A stretch of DNA of 64,000 bases from Haemophilus haemolyticus_M (GTDB lineage Bacteria > Pseudomonadota > Gammaproteobacteria > Enterobacterales > Pasteurellaceae). The notes under the pieces were generated by a model, which worked only from the letters and a program-made list of their open reading frames with translations, did no database searches and had not been told where the DNA came from. Below are positions 7,663 to 15,501 of the stretch, one piece after another. A program made the translations under genes and the position numbers. The stretch covers positions 186,001 to 250,000 of the forward strand of contig NZ_QQGD01000002.1 in assembly GCF_003490935.1 (NCBI RefSeq), read 5' to 3'. How positions within the stretch are numbered: the first letter of the stretch is position 1; the number at the start of each line of letters is the position of its first letter.

Positions 7663-8571
7663 TTATTTTTTACAACCTGGGAAACCTAAGGCTTCACGGC
7701 TTGCATAATAGGCTTCCGCCACGCCTTTGGTTAATGCACGAATACGTAAAATATAGCGTTGGCGTTCGGTCACTGAAATTGCTTTACGTGCATCTAACAA
7801 GTTAAAGCTGTGTGCTGCTTTCAAAATGCGCTCATAAGCTGGCAATGGTAACGGTTTTTCTAAGGCTAATAACTCTTGTGCCTCTTTTTCGTATTGATCG
7901 AAGCAGTAGAATAAGAAATCTGTGTTTGCGTGTTCAAAGTTATAGGTTGATTGCTCAACTTCATTTTGATGGAAAACATCGCCATAAGTGGTTTTGCCTA
8001 ATGGGCCGTCAGACCAAACTAGGTCATACACAGAATCTACGCCTTGAATGTACATGGCCAAACGCTCTAAACCGTAAGTCACCTCGCCCGTTACAGGTTT
8101 ACATTCTAAGCCACCCACTTGTTGGAAATAGGTAAACTGGGTCACTTCCATACCGTTTAGCCATACTTCCCAGCCCAAGCCCCATGCACCTAAGGTTGGG
8201 TTTTCCCAGTTATCTTCTACGAAACGAATATCGTTTTTGGTCGGATCGAAACCAAGCATTTCAAGCGAGCCTAAATAAAGTTCTTGAATGTTATCTGGAG
8301 AAGGTTTGATTACCACTTGGAATTGATAGTAATGCTGTAAACGGTTTGGGTTTTCGCCATAACGACCGTCTGTCGGGCGGCGTGAAGGTTGCACATAAGC
8401 AAATGCCATTGGCTCTGGGCCTAATGCGCGTAATGCGGTCATTGGGTGAGAGGTACCTGCGCCCACTTCCATATCAAAAGGTTGCACAATGGTGCAGCCT
8501 TGGTTTGCCCAATATTCTTGCAGGGCTAAAATCATACCCTGGAATGTTTTTACGTTAAATTTTGTGCTCAT
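7663..8571 (-). CDS. glyQ: Glycyl-tRNA synthetase alpha subunit
   Basis: This is the catalytic alpha subunit (302 aa), forming glycyl-adenylate and charging tRNA-Gly together with GlyS. It shows the class II motifs of GlyQ: FQGMILALQEYWANQGC, EVGAGTSHPMTALRALGPEP, QPSRRPTDGRYGENPNRL and EVTYGLERLAMYIQG. I chose the ATG at 8571 (MSTKFNVKTFQ). The longer open frame adds 27 residues that are not part of the family. The beta subunit gene glyS lies downstream but is separated by five genes. Confidence 0.98.
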   Translation of the reverse strand: MSTKFNVKTFQGMILALQEYWANQGCTIVQPFDMEVGAGTSHPMTALRALGPEPMAFAYVQPSRRPTDGRYGENPNRLQHYYQFQVVIKPSPDNIQELYLGSLEMLGFDPTKNDIRFVEDNWENPTLGAWGLGWEVWLNGMEVTQFTYFQQVGGLECKPVTGEVTYGLERLAMYIQGVDSVYDLVWSDGPLGKTTYGDVFHQNEVEQSTYNFEHANTDFLFYCFDQYEKEAQELLALEKPLPLPAYERILKAAHSFNLLDARKAISVTERQRYILRIRALTKGVAEAYYASREALGFPGCKK

Positions 8572-8769
8572 AATCGTTGATCTAATGTGATTAAAAATGC
8601 CCGCATTATACTTGAAAGCGCAAGGCTGATAAAGGTGAAAAAGTGCGGTCAAAAAACGAATTTTTTTACAAAATGAACAGAATTTTTAAAGTAAATGAAA
8701 ATTCTCAACTAGGAAATGAATGTCTATTGTGCCAAAATAGCGCACTTTTTAAAAAGAGGAACCAACTTA

Positions 8770-10710
8770 ATGAAAACTAACTTAATTACTACCGCACTTT
8801 TATTGAGTGCATCGGCTTTTGTACAAGCTGAAACCAAAACCGAGCTTGAACCGATCAATGTGTATTCGGCTTACGCAACACCTGTAAACCAAGATCAAAC
8901 TGCATCATCAGTCACCGTATTAACAGAAAAAGATTTTGCAGCACGTAATGCGACTTATGTGAGTGATGTATTGAAGACTGTGCCAGGTGTTGCGATGGGG
9001 GCCAGTGGTGGACGTGGTGCACTAACAAGCCTTTTCTTGCGTGGTGCAAATTCAAAACATACTGCGGTCATTATTGACGGCATTCGCGTTAATCCTGCAG
9101 ATGCTAACTTTGATTTTGGTGGTTTAGCATTAAGTAACATTGAACAAATCGAAGTGTTACGTGGCGAACAATCTGCACTTTGGGGTAGTGATGCCATGGG
9201 TGGCGTTGTTTATATCACCACAAAAAACGGATTATATAAAGACAAAGAATTTAACGTCGATTTTGACTTAGGCACAGGTTCACATCGCACCCGTGATGGC
9301 TCTATTACCCTTTCTGGTCAGCATCATGGTCTTTACTATGCTCTTCATGGCGATAGCCATCGTACGCAAGGGATTTCTGCGCGTAGCGAACGCGTATTTA
9401 ATTATACGAGCGTATCTGGCGGTAAAAGCATAAATGTGCCGGCAACTGAAAAGGATGGCTTCCACCGTGATAATATGTCTATGCGTTTAGGTTTTGATGA
9501 TGGTAAAAAAGGCGTTGATTTTCTTGCCTCACATTCATCTCAAACCGTTCATTTTGATAATAGTGCAGAGCACGAAAGAAAATTTGATGACAATACCCGT
9601 ACACGCGAAACTCGCTATAAATTAAGCGGTTATTTTGGTAATGCAGAAGATTTATTCGTGCATAAAGCGGCGGTAAGTCACGTTAAAACGGACGCAGATA
9701 CTGCACAATATCAAAGTTGGGCTTCCGCTATTGGTAAAACAGAATACGACAGCAAAAAGTTGAATACGAACTATCAACTTGATATTAACTTCGACCGTGA
9801 AGGTGAAGTCAAACAAGCCGTTAGCGTCTTAGCGGATTACCAAAATACAAAATATATTGCTTCCGCTTACAATTTTGCTGAGAAAAAATTAACAGAGAAA
9901 AGTGTTGCCGCAGAGTACCGTTTATTTACCGAAGCCGACCACAGTCTTTCTGTCAGCGGTCGTTATACTGACAATAGCTTATTTGAAAATGCCTTCACTG
10001 CGCGTCTTGCCAGTGCTTATCGCCTCTCGCCAAATGTAAAAGCACACGCTAGTTTGGGTAAAGCTATTCATAATCCAACCATGTCCGAATATTACGGTTG
10101 GGGTGGTACTTGGTTAGCTAACCCGAACTTGAAAGCAGAAAAAAGTTTGGGGGGAGAATTTGGTGTCTTACTTGAAACCGATGATAAGCGTCATAGCTTG
10201 GATACGACCTATTTTGCCCGTAATGTAAATAACTTTTTAAGTGACGAAAATTCCCTTACCGGTAATTACATGAATCCAACAAATCGTGCAGTAAACCGCG
10301 ATGGTAAGACGAAGATCAAAGGCGTAGAAGTGGCGTATAACGGTAAATTTACCGATAGCCTTTCAGGTTATGCGAACTATACTTACACCTATATTAAATC
10401 TGAAAATGATCAATATGGTTTAAATTATGTTCGTCGCCCAAAACACACAGGAAACCTTGGTTTAGCTTATCAAATCACGGAAAAATTAGGTTCTGATGTG
10501 AATGTTTCTTATGTAGGTAAACGCCTTGATTCCGGCGATTTCAAAATGCCATCCTACACCTTGGCAAACTTAGGCGTGAACTATAAAGTAGCTGATAGTT
10601 TGACGATTTATGCGAACTTAAACAACGTATTCAATAAAAAATACGAAAACGTACTCGGCTACAGCCAAGACGGTCGCAATGTTTACGTTGGGTTAAAAGG
10701 ATCATTCTAA
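8770..10710 (+). CDS. btuB: TonB-dependent outer-membrane receptor, BtuB (vitamin B12) type
   Basis: The 646-residue precursor starts at 8770 behind AAGAGGA, with signal peptide MKTNLITTALLLSASAFVQA. I reject the upstream in-frame ATG at 8716. The mature N-terminus has a TonB-box-like EPINVYSAYA. A plug domain follows (DVLKTVPGVAM, LFLRGANSKHTAVIIDGIRV, LRGEQSALWGSDAMGGVVYI), then a barrel ending in the aromatic C-terminus NVYVGLKGSF. Plug sequence and length resemble BtuB more than haem or siderophore receptors. An ABC importer follows and a B12-dependent enzyme gene lies nearby. I see no cobalamin riboswitch upstream. The substrate is inferred. Confidence 0.8.
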   Translation: MKTNLITTALLLSASAFVQAETKTELEPINVYSAYATPVNQDQTASSVTVLTEKDFAARNATYVSDVLKTVPGVAMGASGGRGALTSLFLRGANSKHTAVIIDGIRVNPADANFDFGGLALSNIEQIEVLRGEQSALWGSDAMGGVVYITTKNGLYKDKEFNVDFDLGTGSHRTRDGSITLSGQHHGLYYALHGDSHRTQGISARSERVFNYTSVSGGKSINVPATEKDGFHRDNMSMRLGFDDGKKGVDFLASHSSQTVHFDNSAEHERKFDDNTRTRETRYKLSGYFGNAEDLFVHKAAVSHVKTDADTAQYQSWASAIGKTEYDSKKLNTNYQLDINFDREGEVKQAVSVLADYQNTKYIASAYNFAEKKLTEKSVAAEYRLFTEADHSLSVSGRYTDNSLFENAFTARLASAYRLSPNVKAHASLGKAIHNPTMSEYYGWGGTWLANPNLKAEKSLGGEFGVLLETDDKRHSLDTTYFARNVNNFLSDENSLTGNYMNPTNRAVNRDGKTKIKGVEVAYNGKFTDSLSGYANYTYTYIKSENDQYGLNYVRRPKHTGNLGLAYQITEKLGSDVNVSYVGKRLDSGDFKMPSYTLANLGVNYKVADSLTIYANLNNVFNKKYENVLGYSQDGRNVYVGLKGSF

Positions 10711-10726
10711 TTATTACCCACTAACA

Positions 10727-10750
10727 AGGGCGTGCTTAGCACGCCTTTTT
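10727..10750 (+). terminator. Intrinsic terminator after the receptor gene
   Basis: GGCGTGC (10729-10735), loop TTA, GCACGCC (10739-10745), then TTTTT. With the flanking AA/TT it makes a 9-bp stem. It lies between the receptor gene and the importer operon, so the two are either separately transcribed or attenuated here. Confidence 0.85.
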
Positions 10751-10783
10751 ACATTCTTGATGGCGTAGCGTATCATTATCTAT

Positions 10784-11569
10784 ATGCAAAAAACTCGCTT
10801 AATTTTAACCGCACTTTTCTTGCCTCTGGCTTCGCATGCGTCGGAGCAATTCGTTTCGCTTACGCTTTGTAGCGATCGTCTTTTGTCGGAAATTGCGCGT
10901 CCTGAGCAAATTGCCGCACAATCTTCTTATTCTAAAAATCCCTTGATGATGTTGGATAAACTCAATGTGGATAAGCCAACCCTTGAACCACAACTCACCG
11001 CATTATTGCCCTATCTCGATAAAACGTTGCTTATCAATGAAACCTTTTATCCACAACTTGTGGCAGATTTGAAAAAACTCGGGGCAAAAATTGAGCCAAT
11101 TAATGACACGCCACAAACGGCAGAAGAATTATTTGCGCTAATATTGCACTTGGGCAAACTTACGGGTAACGAAATGCAGGCAGAATCTTTGGTTGAAAAA
11201 CTTAAATTACAAGATTCTCACCTCAATCTATCACTCACTGACACATTAATACTTTCAGATACAGGCATTGTAGAAACTTATACGCCACAGTATCCAACTT
11301 TACTTAATTTACTAGGCTTAACCCCGCTAAAAACACCGCTTACGGCACAAAATTTTTCTCTTGAAAAAGTGTTACGAGCTGAACCCAACGTGTTGATTGA
11401 AATCAGCGACCAACAAAGTTATAACGAGCAAGCGGAATTGCTTAAACATCCGCTTTTGCAAAATCTTTTTAAAAATCGACCGCACTTTCGCATTCCAATG
11501 AAATATACTTATTGCTTTGATCACGGCGTGTGGCAAGGGGCGGAGAAGATTTATCAACAATTAAAATGA
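10784..11569 (+). CDS. btuF: Periplasmic binding protein of a corrinoid/iron-chelate ABC importer (BtuF type)
   Basis: The protein has 261 residues with a Sec signal peptide (MQKTRLILTALFLPLASHAS). The mature part begins EQFVSLTLCSDRLLSEIARP, the opening of helical-backbone (TroA/BtuF-like) binding proteins. It then shows the two-lobe pattern with LGAKIEPINDTPQTAEELF and a C-terminal HGVWQGAEKIYQQL. Such proteins hand vitamin B12, haem or ferric chelates to a BtuCD-type permease. The pairing with a BtuB-type receptor and metH nearby favours corrinoid. A ferric-chelate substrate is the main alternative. The permease gene follows directly. Confidence 0.72.
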   Translation: MQKTRLILTALFLPLASHASEQFVSLTLCSDRLLSEIARPEQIAAQSSYSKNPLMMLDKLNVDKPTLEPQLTALLPYLDKTLLINETFYPQLVADLKKLGAKIEPINDTPQTAEELFALILHLGKLTGNEMQAESLVEKLKLQDSHLNLSLTDTLILSDTGIVETYTPQYPTLLNLLGLTPLKTPLTAQNFSLEKVLRAEPNVLIEISDQQSYNEQAELLKHPLLQNLFKNRPHFRIPMKYTYCFDHGVWQGAEKIYQQLK

Positions 11570-11596
11570 TATTTGGATTACATAGGAAATTATTCA

Positions 11597-12574
11597 TTGA
11601 CCAAAACACTAAAATTAAATACCGCACTTTTCTTAGCGCTACTATTGATTATCGGGTTTGCGATTTATCATCAACTCGGCGATTTTGCTCATCTCAAAAA
11701 TGCCGATGGTGTGCTCACGGATATGCGCTCGCTCGTATTGCTTGATATTCGCCTACCGCGCCTCGGATTAGCCATTTTAACTGGCGCAAGCCTTGCTTTA
11801 GCGGGCAATGCAATGCAGGGGATATTTCAAAATCCACTGGCAAGTCCCGGCTTATTGGGCAGTAGTGCCGGTGCAACCACCACCAGTGTCTTTTTACTTT
11901 ACTATTTTTCCGTCCCCTTAAGTCTGTTGTTAATTGGCGGTGTGGCTGGCGCGTTATCTAGTTTTTTATTGGTTTATTTAATCGCTAAAAACCACGGTAC
12001 AACGGCGATGATTTTAAGTGGTTTAGCCGTCAATATGTTGCTCTCTGCTGCCGTCGCATTGCTACTTTCGAACGCAGAAAGCCCTTGGGCATTAGCTGAA
12101 CTATACCGCTGGCTACAAGGTTCTCTTGTGTGGGCAAAACTTGATACGCTGCTCATTTCACTTCCAATCGTATTATTGGGATTGTTCTGTTTATATCGTG
12201 AACGCCGCTATATTGACTTGCTCACCTTCGGTGAAGAAACCGCAAGTACAATGGGCGTGAATCCTAAACGTAGCTTTTTCGTCACGACCTTTGGCGTGGC
12301 ATTATTAGTGGGTGCAACGATTCCGCAAACAGGCACTATTGGTTTTATTGGCTTAATCGCACCGCACTTTGCTCGCCTATTGCTAAAAAAACGCCCTTCG
12401 CAACTTTACATCACTAGTGCATTACTTGGCGCATTATTGCTACTTATTGCGGATCTTTGCGTGCAATATATTCCAATCTTCTCACATATTTATATTGGCA
12501 CGCTCATTGCAATCATTGGCGCACCTTGCTTAATTTGGATTTTAATTACGGAGCAACGCAAGTTGGTAAGATAA
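11597..12574 (+). CDS. btuC: ABC importer permease of the FecCD/BtuC family
   Basis: This is a BtuC/FecCD-type permease with about ten membrane helices. It carries the family blocks DIRLPRLGLAILTGASLALAG, NPLASPGLLGSSAGA and GTIGFIGLIAPHFARLL, the last next to the L-loop that contacts the ATPase. No ATG fits. I prefer the TTG at 11597 (reading MTKTLKLNT), preceded by TAGGA about 9 bp upstream, over the TTG at 11573, which lacks a ribosome site. It forms a membrane dimer with the ATPase. It ends by overlapping the ATPase start by one base. Confidence 0.87.
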   Translation: MTKTLKLNTALFLALLLIIGFAIYHQLGDFAHLKNADGVLTDMRSLVLLDIRLPRLGLAILTGASLALAGNAMQGIFQNPLASPGLLGSSAGATTTSVFLLYYFSVPLSLLLIGGVAGALSSFLLVYLIAKNHGTTAMILSGLAVNMLLSAAVALLLSNAESPWALAELYRWLQGSLVWAKLDTLLISLPIVLLGLFCLYRERRYIDLLTFGEETASTMGVNPKRSFFVTTFGVALLVGATIPQTGTIGFIGLIAPHFARLLLKKRPSQLYITSALLGALLLLIADLCVQYIPIFSHIYIGTLIAIIGAPCLIWILITEQRKLVR

Positions 12575-13311
12575 TGATTAGAATCGAAAATCTTTCCCAG
12601 CCTTATGGCTTAAACAACATCAGCTGCACGCTTCCTAAAGGAAAACTTATCGGCATTATGGGTGCAAACGGTGCGGGCAAATCAACTTTGCTTAAAACGA
12701 TTGCAGGAATTTTACCTATTACAAGAGGTGAAATTTATTTTGGAAACAGCCCGTTAGGCAAAATGGGTACATCTGAAAAAAGCCAGCAACTCGCTTATCT
12801 TGCGCAAGATACCAATATCCATTGGGATTTATCGGTTTATGATGTCATTGCTCTCGGCTTAAATTCGCCATTATCCTCAGTAAAAGAGCGGTCAAAAATT
12901 ACGGAGATTTCACAAAAATTTTCGATTGCACATTTGATTAATAAATCCTTTCAGAAACTGTCAGGTGGAGAAAAAGCACGAGTGCAACTCGCTCGTTGTT
13001 GTATTAAAAATGCGCCGCTATTGCTTGCCGATGAACCTATCGCACCACTCGATCCCTATTATCAAATAGATATGATGGAACAATTAAAATCGCTCACGCC
13101 ACAGCATACCTGCGTTGTAGCGATCCATCATTTATCCCTCGCATATAAATACTGTGATGAAGTGATTTTGCTCGACAAAGGCAAAATCATTGCGACAGGC
13201 AAAACACAAGCGGTGCTAAATTCAGCAAATCTTGCACAAGCCTTTGATATAAGCGTGAAATTTGATGTAGAAAGAAAAGAAATTTATGGGATAGAGAAAT
13301 TGGAAACCTAA
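12574..13311 (+). CDS. btuD: ABC importer ATPase of the BtuD/FecE family
   Basis: The ATPase has 245 residues, with Walker A GANGAGKST (30-38), Q-loop LAQDTN, signature LSGGEKARVQLAR (from residue 129) and Walker B LLLADEP with Asp153-Glu154, followed by the H-loop AIHHLSL. It energises the upstream permease. The start ATG at 12574 overlaps the permease stop (TAATG). The longer open frame that begins inside the permease gene is spurious. Gene order receptor / binding protein / permease / ATPase fits a complete outer- and inner-membrane importer. Confidence 0.88.
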   Translation: MIRIENLSQPYGLNNISCTLPKGKLIGIMGANGAGKSTLLKTIAGILPITRGEIYFGNSPLGKMGTSEKSQQLAYLAQDTNIHWDLSVYDVIALGLNSPLSSVKERSKITEISQKFSIAHLINKSFQKLSGGEKARVQLARCCIKNAPLLLADEPIAPLDPYYQIDMMEQLKSLTPQHTCVVAIHHLSLAYKYCDEVILLDKGKIIATGKTQAVLNSANLAQAFDISVKFDVERKEIYGIEKLET

Positions 13312-13323
13312 TTCCAATTTCTC
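13294..13323. terminator. 12-bp hairpin at the end of the importer operon
   Basis: GAGAAATTGGAA (13294-13305), loop ACCTAA, TTCCAATTTCTC (13312-13323). It overlaps the last codons of the ATPase gene and is followed by a weak ATTTT. It lies between convergent genes. Confidence 0.6.
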
Positions 13324-13358
13324 ATTTTGCTGAAAGTAAAAATTATTTTCGAGAAAAA

Positions 13359-13826
13359 TCAACCGCCCTTACAAATCAACCAAGGAACTTGCTTGCCTTG
13401 TTGATTCTTGTAGTAAATTGAACTTTGAGATCGTGCGATTAAATCCACATAACTTCCTTGAATCGGATCATACGAACGATAAACCACTTCAAATTTTGTA
13501 CCGCGCGCATTCAGTGTCAGCGTGTATGAATGATCAAAAGGCACCGCCTTGCCATTATCTAGCCGGAAATAAAACCCGAAGTTATCTTTCATACGGCTTT
13601 CACGCGACAGAGGGAAATAAGTCGTCAAATGAGAAATCCCGCCAGTTTCTTTATTATTACAACGATAATGATATGGTTTGTAATTAACAGAATTATTTAA
13701 CTCAGCTTGGCTAATATTATTCTTTAAAAATAGAGATTTAACCGTCTTCTTCGGCTGATGTGTTGTGGTACAAGCAAATAAACTCACAAGGACACCCACA
13801 AACAACGCCATCTTTAATCTATTCAT
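13359..13826 (-). CDS. Putative lipoprotein of unknown function
   Basis: The 155-residue precursor has a lipoprotein signal peptide, MNRLKMALFVGVLVSLFAC, with Cys19 as the acylated residue. The mature part contains NYKPYHYRCNNKETGGISH, PFDHSYTLTLNARGTKFEV and a C-terminal WLICKGG. It has two cysteines beyond the lipidated one. I do not recognise a characterised family. It resembles small MliC-like/adhesin-type surface proteins only in general layout. It converges on the importer operon. Confidence 0.75.
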   Translation of the reverse strand: MNRLKMALFVGVLVSLFACTTTHQPKKTVKSLFLKNNISQAELNNSVNYKPYHYRCNNKETGGISHLTTYFPLSRESRMKDNFGFYFRLDNGKAVPFDHSYTLTLNARGTKFEVVYRSYDPIQGSYVDLIARSQSSIYYKNQQGKQVPWLICKGG

Positions 13827-13881
13827 AAATACAAAATTCCGAGAAATAAGAAAGCGCGTATGATAGCGGAAATTGGGAATT

Positions 13882-14043
13882 GTGCAACTAGGCTTTCAAT
13901 TTATAGAGAATATACAATCTTTCGTATATTCAAAGCTACAGAAGAGGAAATATGAAGAACAAACAGAGATAGATGGGATTGAAGTGAGTTTTTTAGTGAA
14001 ATTAGGCACTGTGCGCTATCTTGAATATTTTATATTAATTTAA
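13882..14043 (+). pseudogene. Possible gene fragment, no recognised family
   Basis: The gap 13827-14128 contains one short open frame, from a GTG at 13882 to the stop at 14041-14043. It encodes about 53 residues including KRKYEEQTEIDGIEVSFLVK. The composition looks protein-like, with alternating charged and hydrophobic residues, but there is no good ribosome site or ATG. It may be the remnant of a longer gene lost when the neighbouring SIR2 gene arrived. Chance coding is quite possible. Confidence 0.22.
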
Positions 14044-14128
14044 CTCATTGCTTTATTTGATGTAATATAGTTAAACCTTTTTTCTATTTGATAAAATATA
14101 TGAAATTATATTAACTAAAGGAACTTTT

Positions 14129-15454
14129 ATGGGAAAACATTTATTAATAACAGGAGCTGGAGTGGATCGTTCAGAGGGAATTGATTTTCCTTTGGCTAAT
14201 ACTTTACTTGCAGATGTGGCTGGATATCTAGCTAATAAAGATAATTGTGTTGATTCAGAATTACGTAAGATGATTCCTGGCCTTCGTTTTAATTTTAATA
14301 ATATGATTGCTAGAGCAGTAGATAAGGTGGCTACAAGAGAAATTCATGAGCAAAAACAAATGATTCAGAGAGTTCGTGAGGTACTCAATAATCTAGAGGA
14401 AAATGATGATAAGAATAAGAAGTTAGCGCAATTATTAATCAAGTTATTTGAAAAACTAGCAACGATAGCTGAACAAAGCTATTTAGATGAAGAAACAGAA
14501 AGCCTAATTAGAGATGTATTTCCTGATGATGCAGATGATATTATTGATAGTGATTCTATTTTAGATATACATAAGCTGTCTCTTTCTGACACTTTTAAGC
14601 TAGTGCTTAAACGAACTTTAAGAATGAGCTTAAAAGGTGATAATCCTATTGCTAGGGCAATTGGAGCGGATTTGTTAAATATAGAAACATTATTAATAGA
14701 GAAATTTTTAGGGTTTTATAATGAAAATCCTGCAGATATTAAGAATTATATTTATATTTCTTGGTCTTTATGGGCTTATCTAGTACATAAACAACAAGAA
14801 GTTATTAGTAAGAATCTAAGTCTACCATTTTATAGTCAATTACACAAAGATATTAGAGCAGTAACATTAAATTATACTTATTTTCTTGAAAATCAATTGA
14901 CAGGAAATAATGTTATATACTTTCATGGTGGGTTGGCAGAATATGTAAGAATGGATACAAGAGACTTATTGAACATAGAAAATATACTATCACTTAACCC
15001 GAGTGATTTTATTCGTGATGTTATAGCGCCAAGTATTAATTTAAATGATTATGATATATCAAAACAAGTCCATACAATTCCATCGCTAGTTCCACCTTTA
15101 AGGTTAAAGCCTGTGTTATCAAATAAATATATTGAATTATGGGCAAAATCAACAGAGTGGATTAAAGAAGCTGAACATATCGTCATTATAGGATATTCAT
15201 TTAATAATGCTGATGAGCATTTTAATGACATATTAAGATGCTATCATAATAATAAAAAAATTGATATCGTTGTACCAAATGCAGATGGTGACTATTTTAA
15301 AAATAGAATAGAAAAAGTATTTAATATTCCGCAGAATCAATTAACCAAAGTTACGGTTCAAAATAGATCTGCTCTTCAGTGTAGGAATATCCGCTTAATT
15401 TCAGCTTGTGCTACAGAAATAGATGTTTCTAAATTGTTTGGATTAGATTGTTAA
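14129..15454 (+). CDS. Stand-alone SIR2-like domain protein, candidate NADase/defence effector
   Basis: This 441-residue cytosolic protein has no signal peptide. It starts LLITGAGVDRSEGIDFPLAN (GAG at 9-11), the nucleotide-binding opening of SIR2-like (SIR2_2) proteins. It continues with TLNYTYFLE near 248, a catalytic-type His near 266 in YFHGG, and HIVIIGYSFNNADEHF near 350-365, closing the Rossmann fold. A long acidic helical insert fills about residues 45-235. Bacterial SIR2 proteins of this class often cleave NAD+ during phage infection. It is strongly A+T-rich, has an AAAGGAA ribosome site and no obvious partner gene. Function is inferred. Confidence 0.8.
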   Translation: MGKHLLITGAGVDRSEGIDFPLANTLLADVAGYLANKDNCVDSELRKMIPGLRFNFNNMIARAVDKVATREIHEQKQMIQRVREVLNNLEENDDKNKKLAQLLIKLFEKLATIAEQSYLDEETESLIRDVFPDDADDIIDSDSILDIHKLSLSDTFKLVLKRTLRMSLKGDNPIARAIGADLLNIETLLIEKFLGFYNENPADIKNYIYISWSLWAYLVHKQQEVISKNLSLPFYSQLHKDIRAVTLNYTYFLENQLTGNNVIYFHGGLAEYVRMDTRDLLNIENILSLNPSDFIRDVIAPSINLNDYDISKQVHTIPSLVPPLRLKPVLSNKYIELWAKSTEWIKEAEHIVIIGYSFNNADEHFNDILRCYHNNKKIDIVVPNADGDYFKNRIEKVFNIPQNQLTKVTVQNRSALQCRNIRLISACATEIDVSKLFGLDC

Positions 15455-15470
15455 TAGTCATAAATGTATG

Positions 15471-15492
15471 AGGGGGAATAATTCTTCCCCCT
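15471..15492. terminator. Hairpin between SIR2 gene and metH
   Basis: AGGGGGAA (15471-15478), loop TAATTC, TTCCCCCT (15485-15492), with T/A-rich flanks on both sides. It sits between convergent genes and probably terminates both. Confidence 0.75.
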
Positions 15493-15501
15493 TTATGATT
15501 C

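Noticed and set aside
8572..8769. Cobalamin riboswitch ahead of the BtuB-type gene
   Set aside because: I looked for the B12-box type GCCACTG core and for the long leader it needs; the 198-bp gap has neither.
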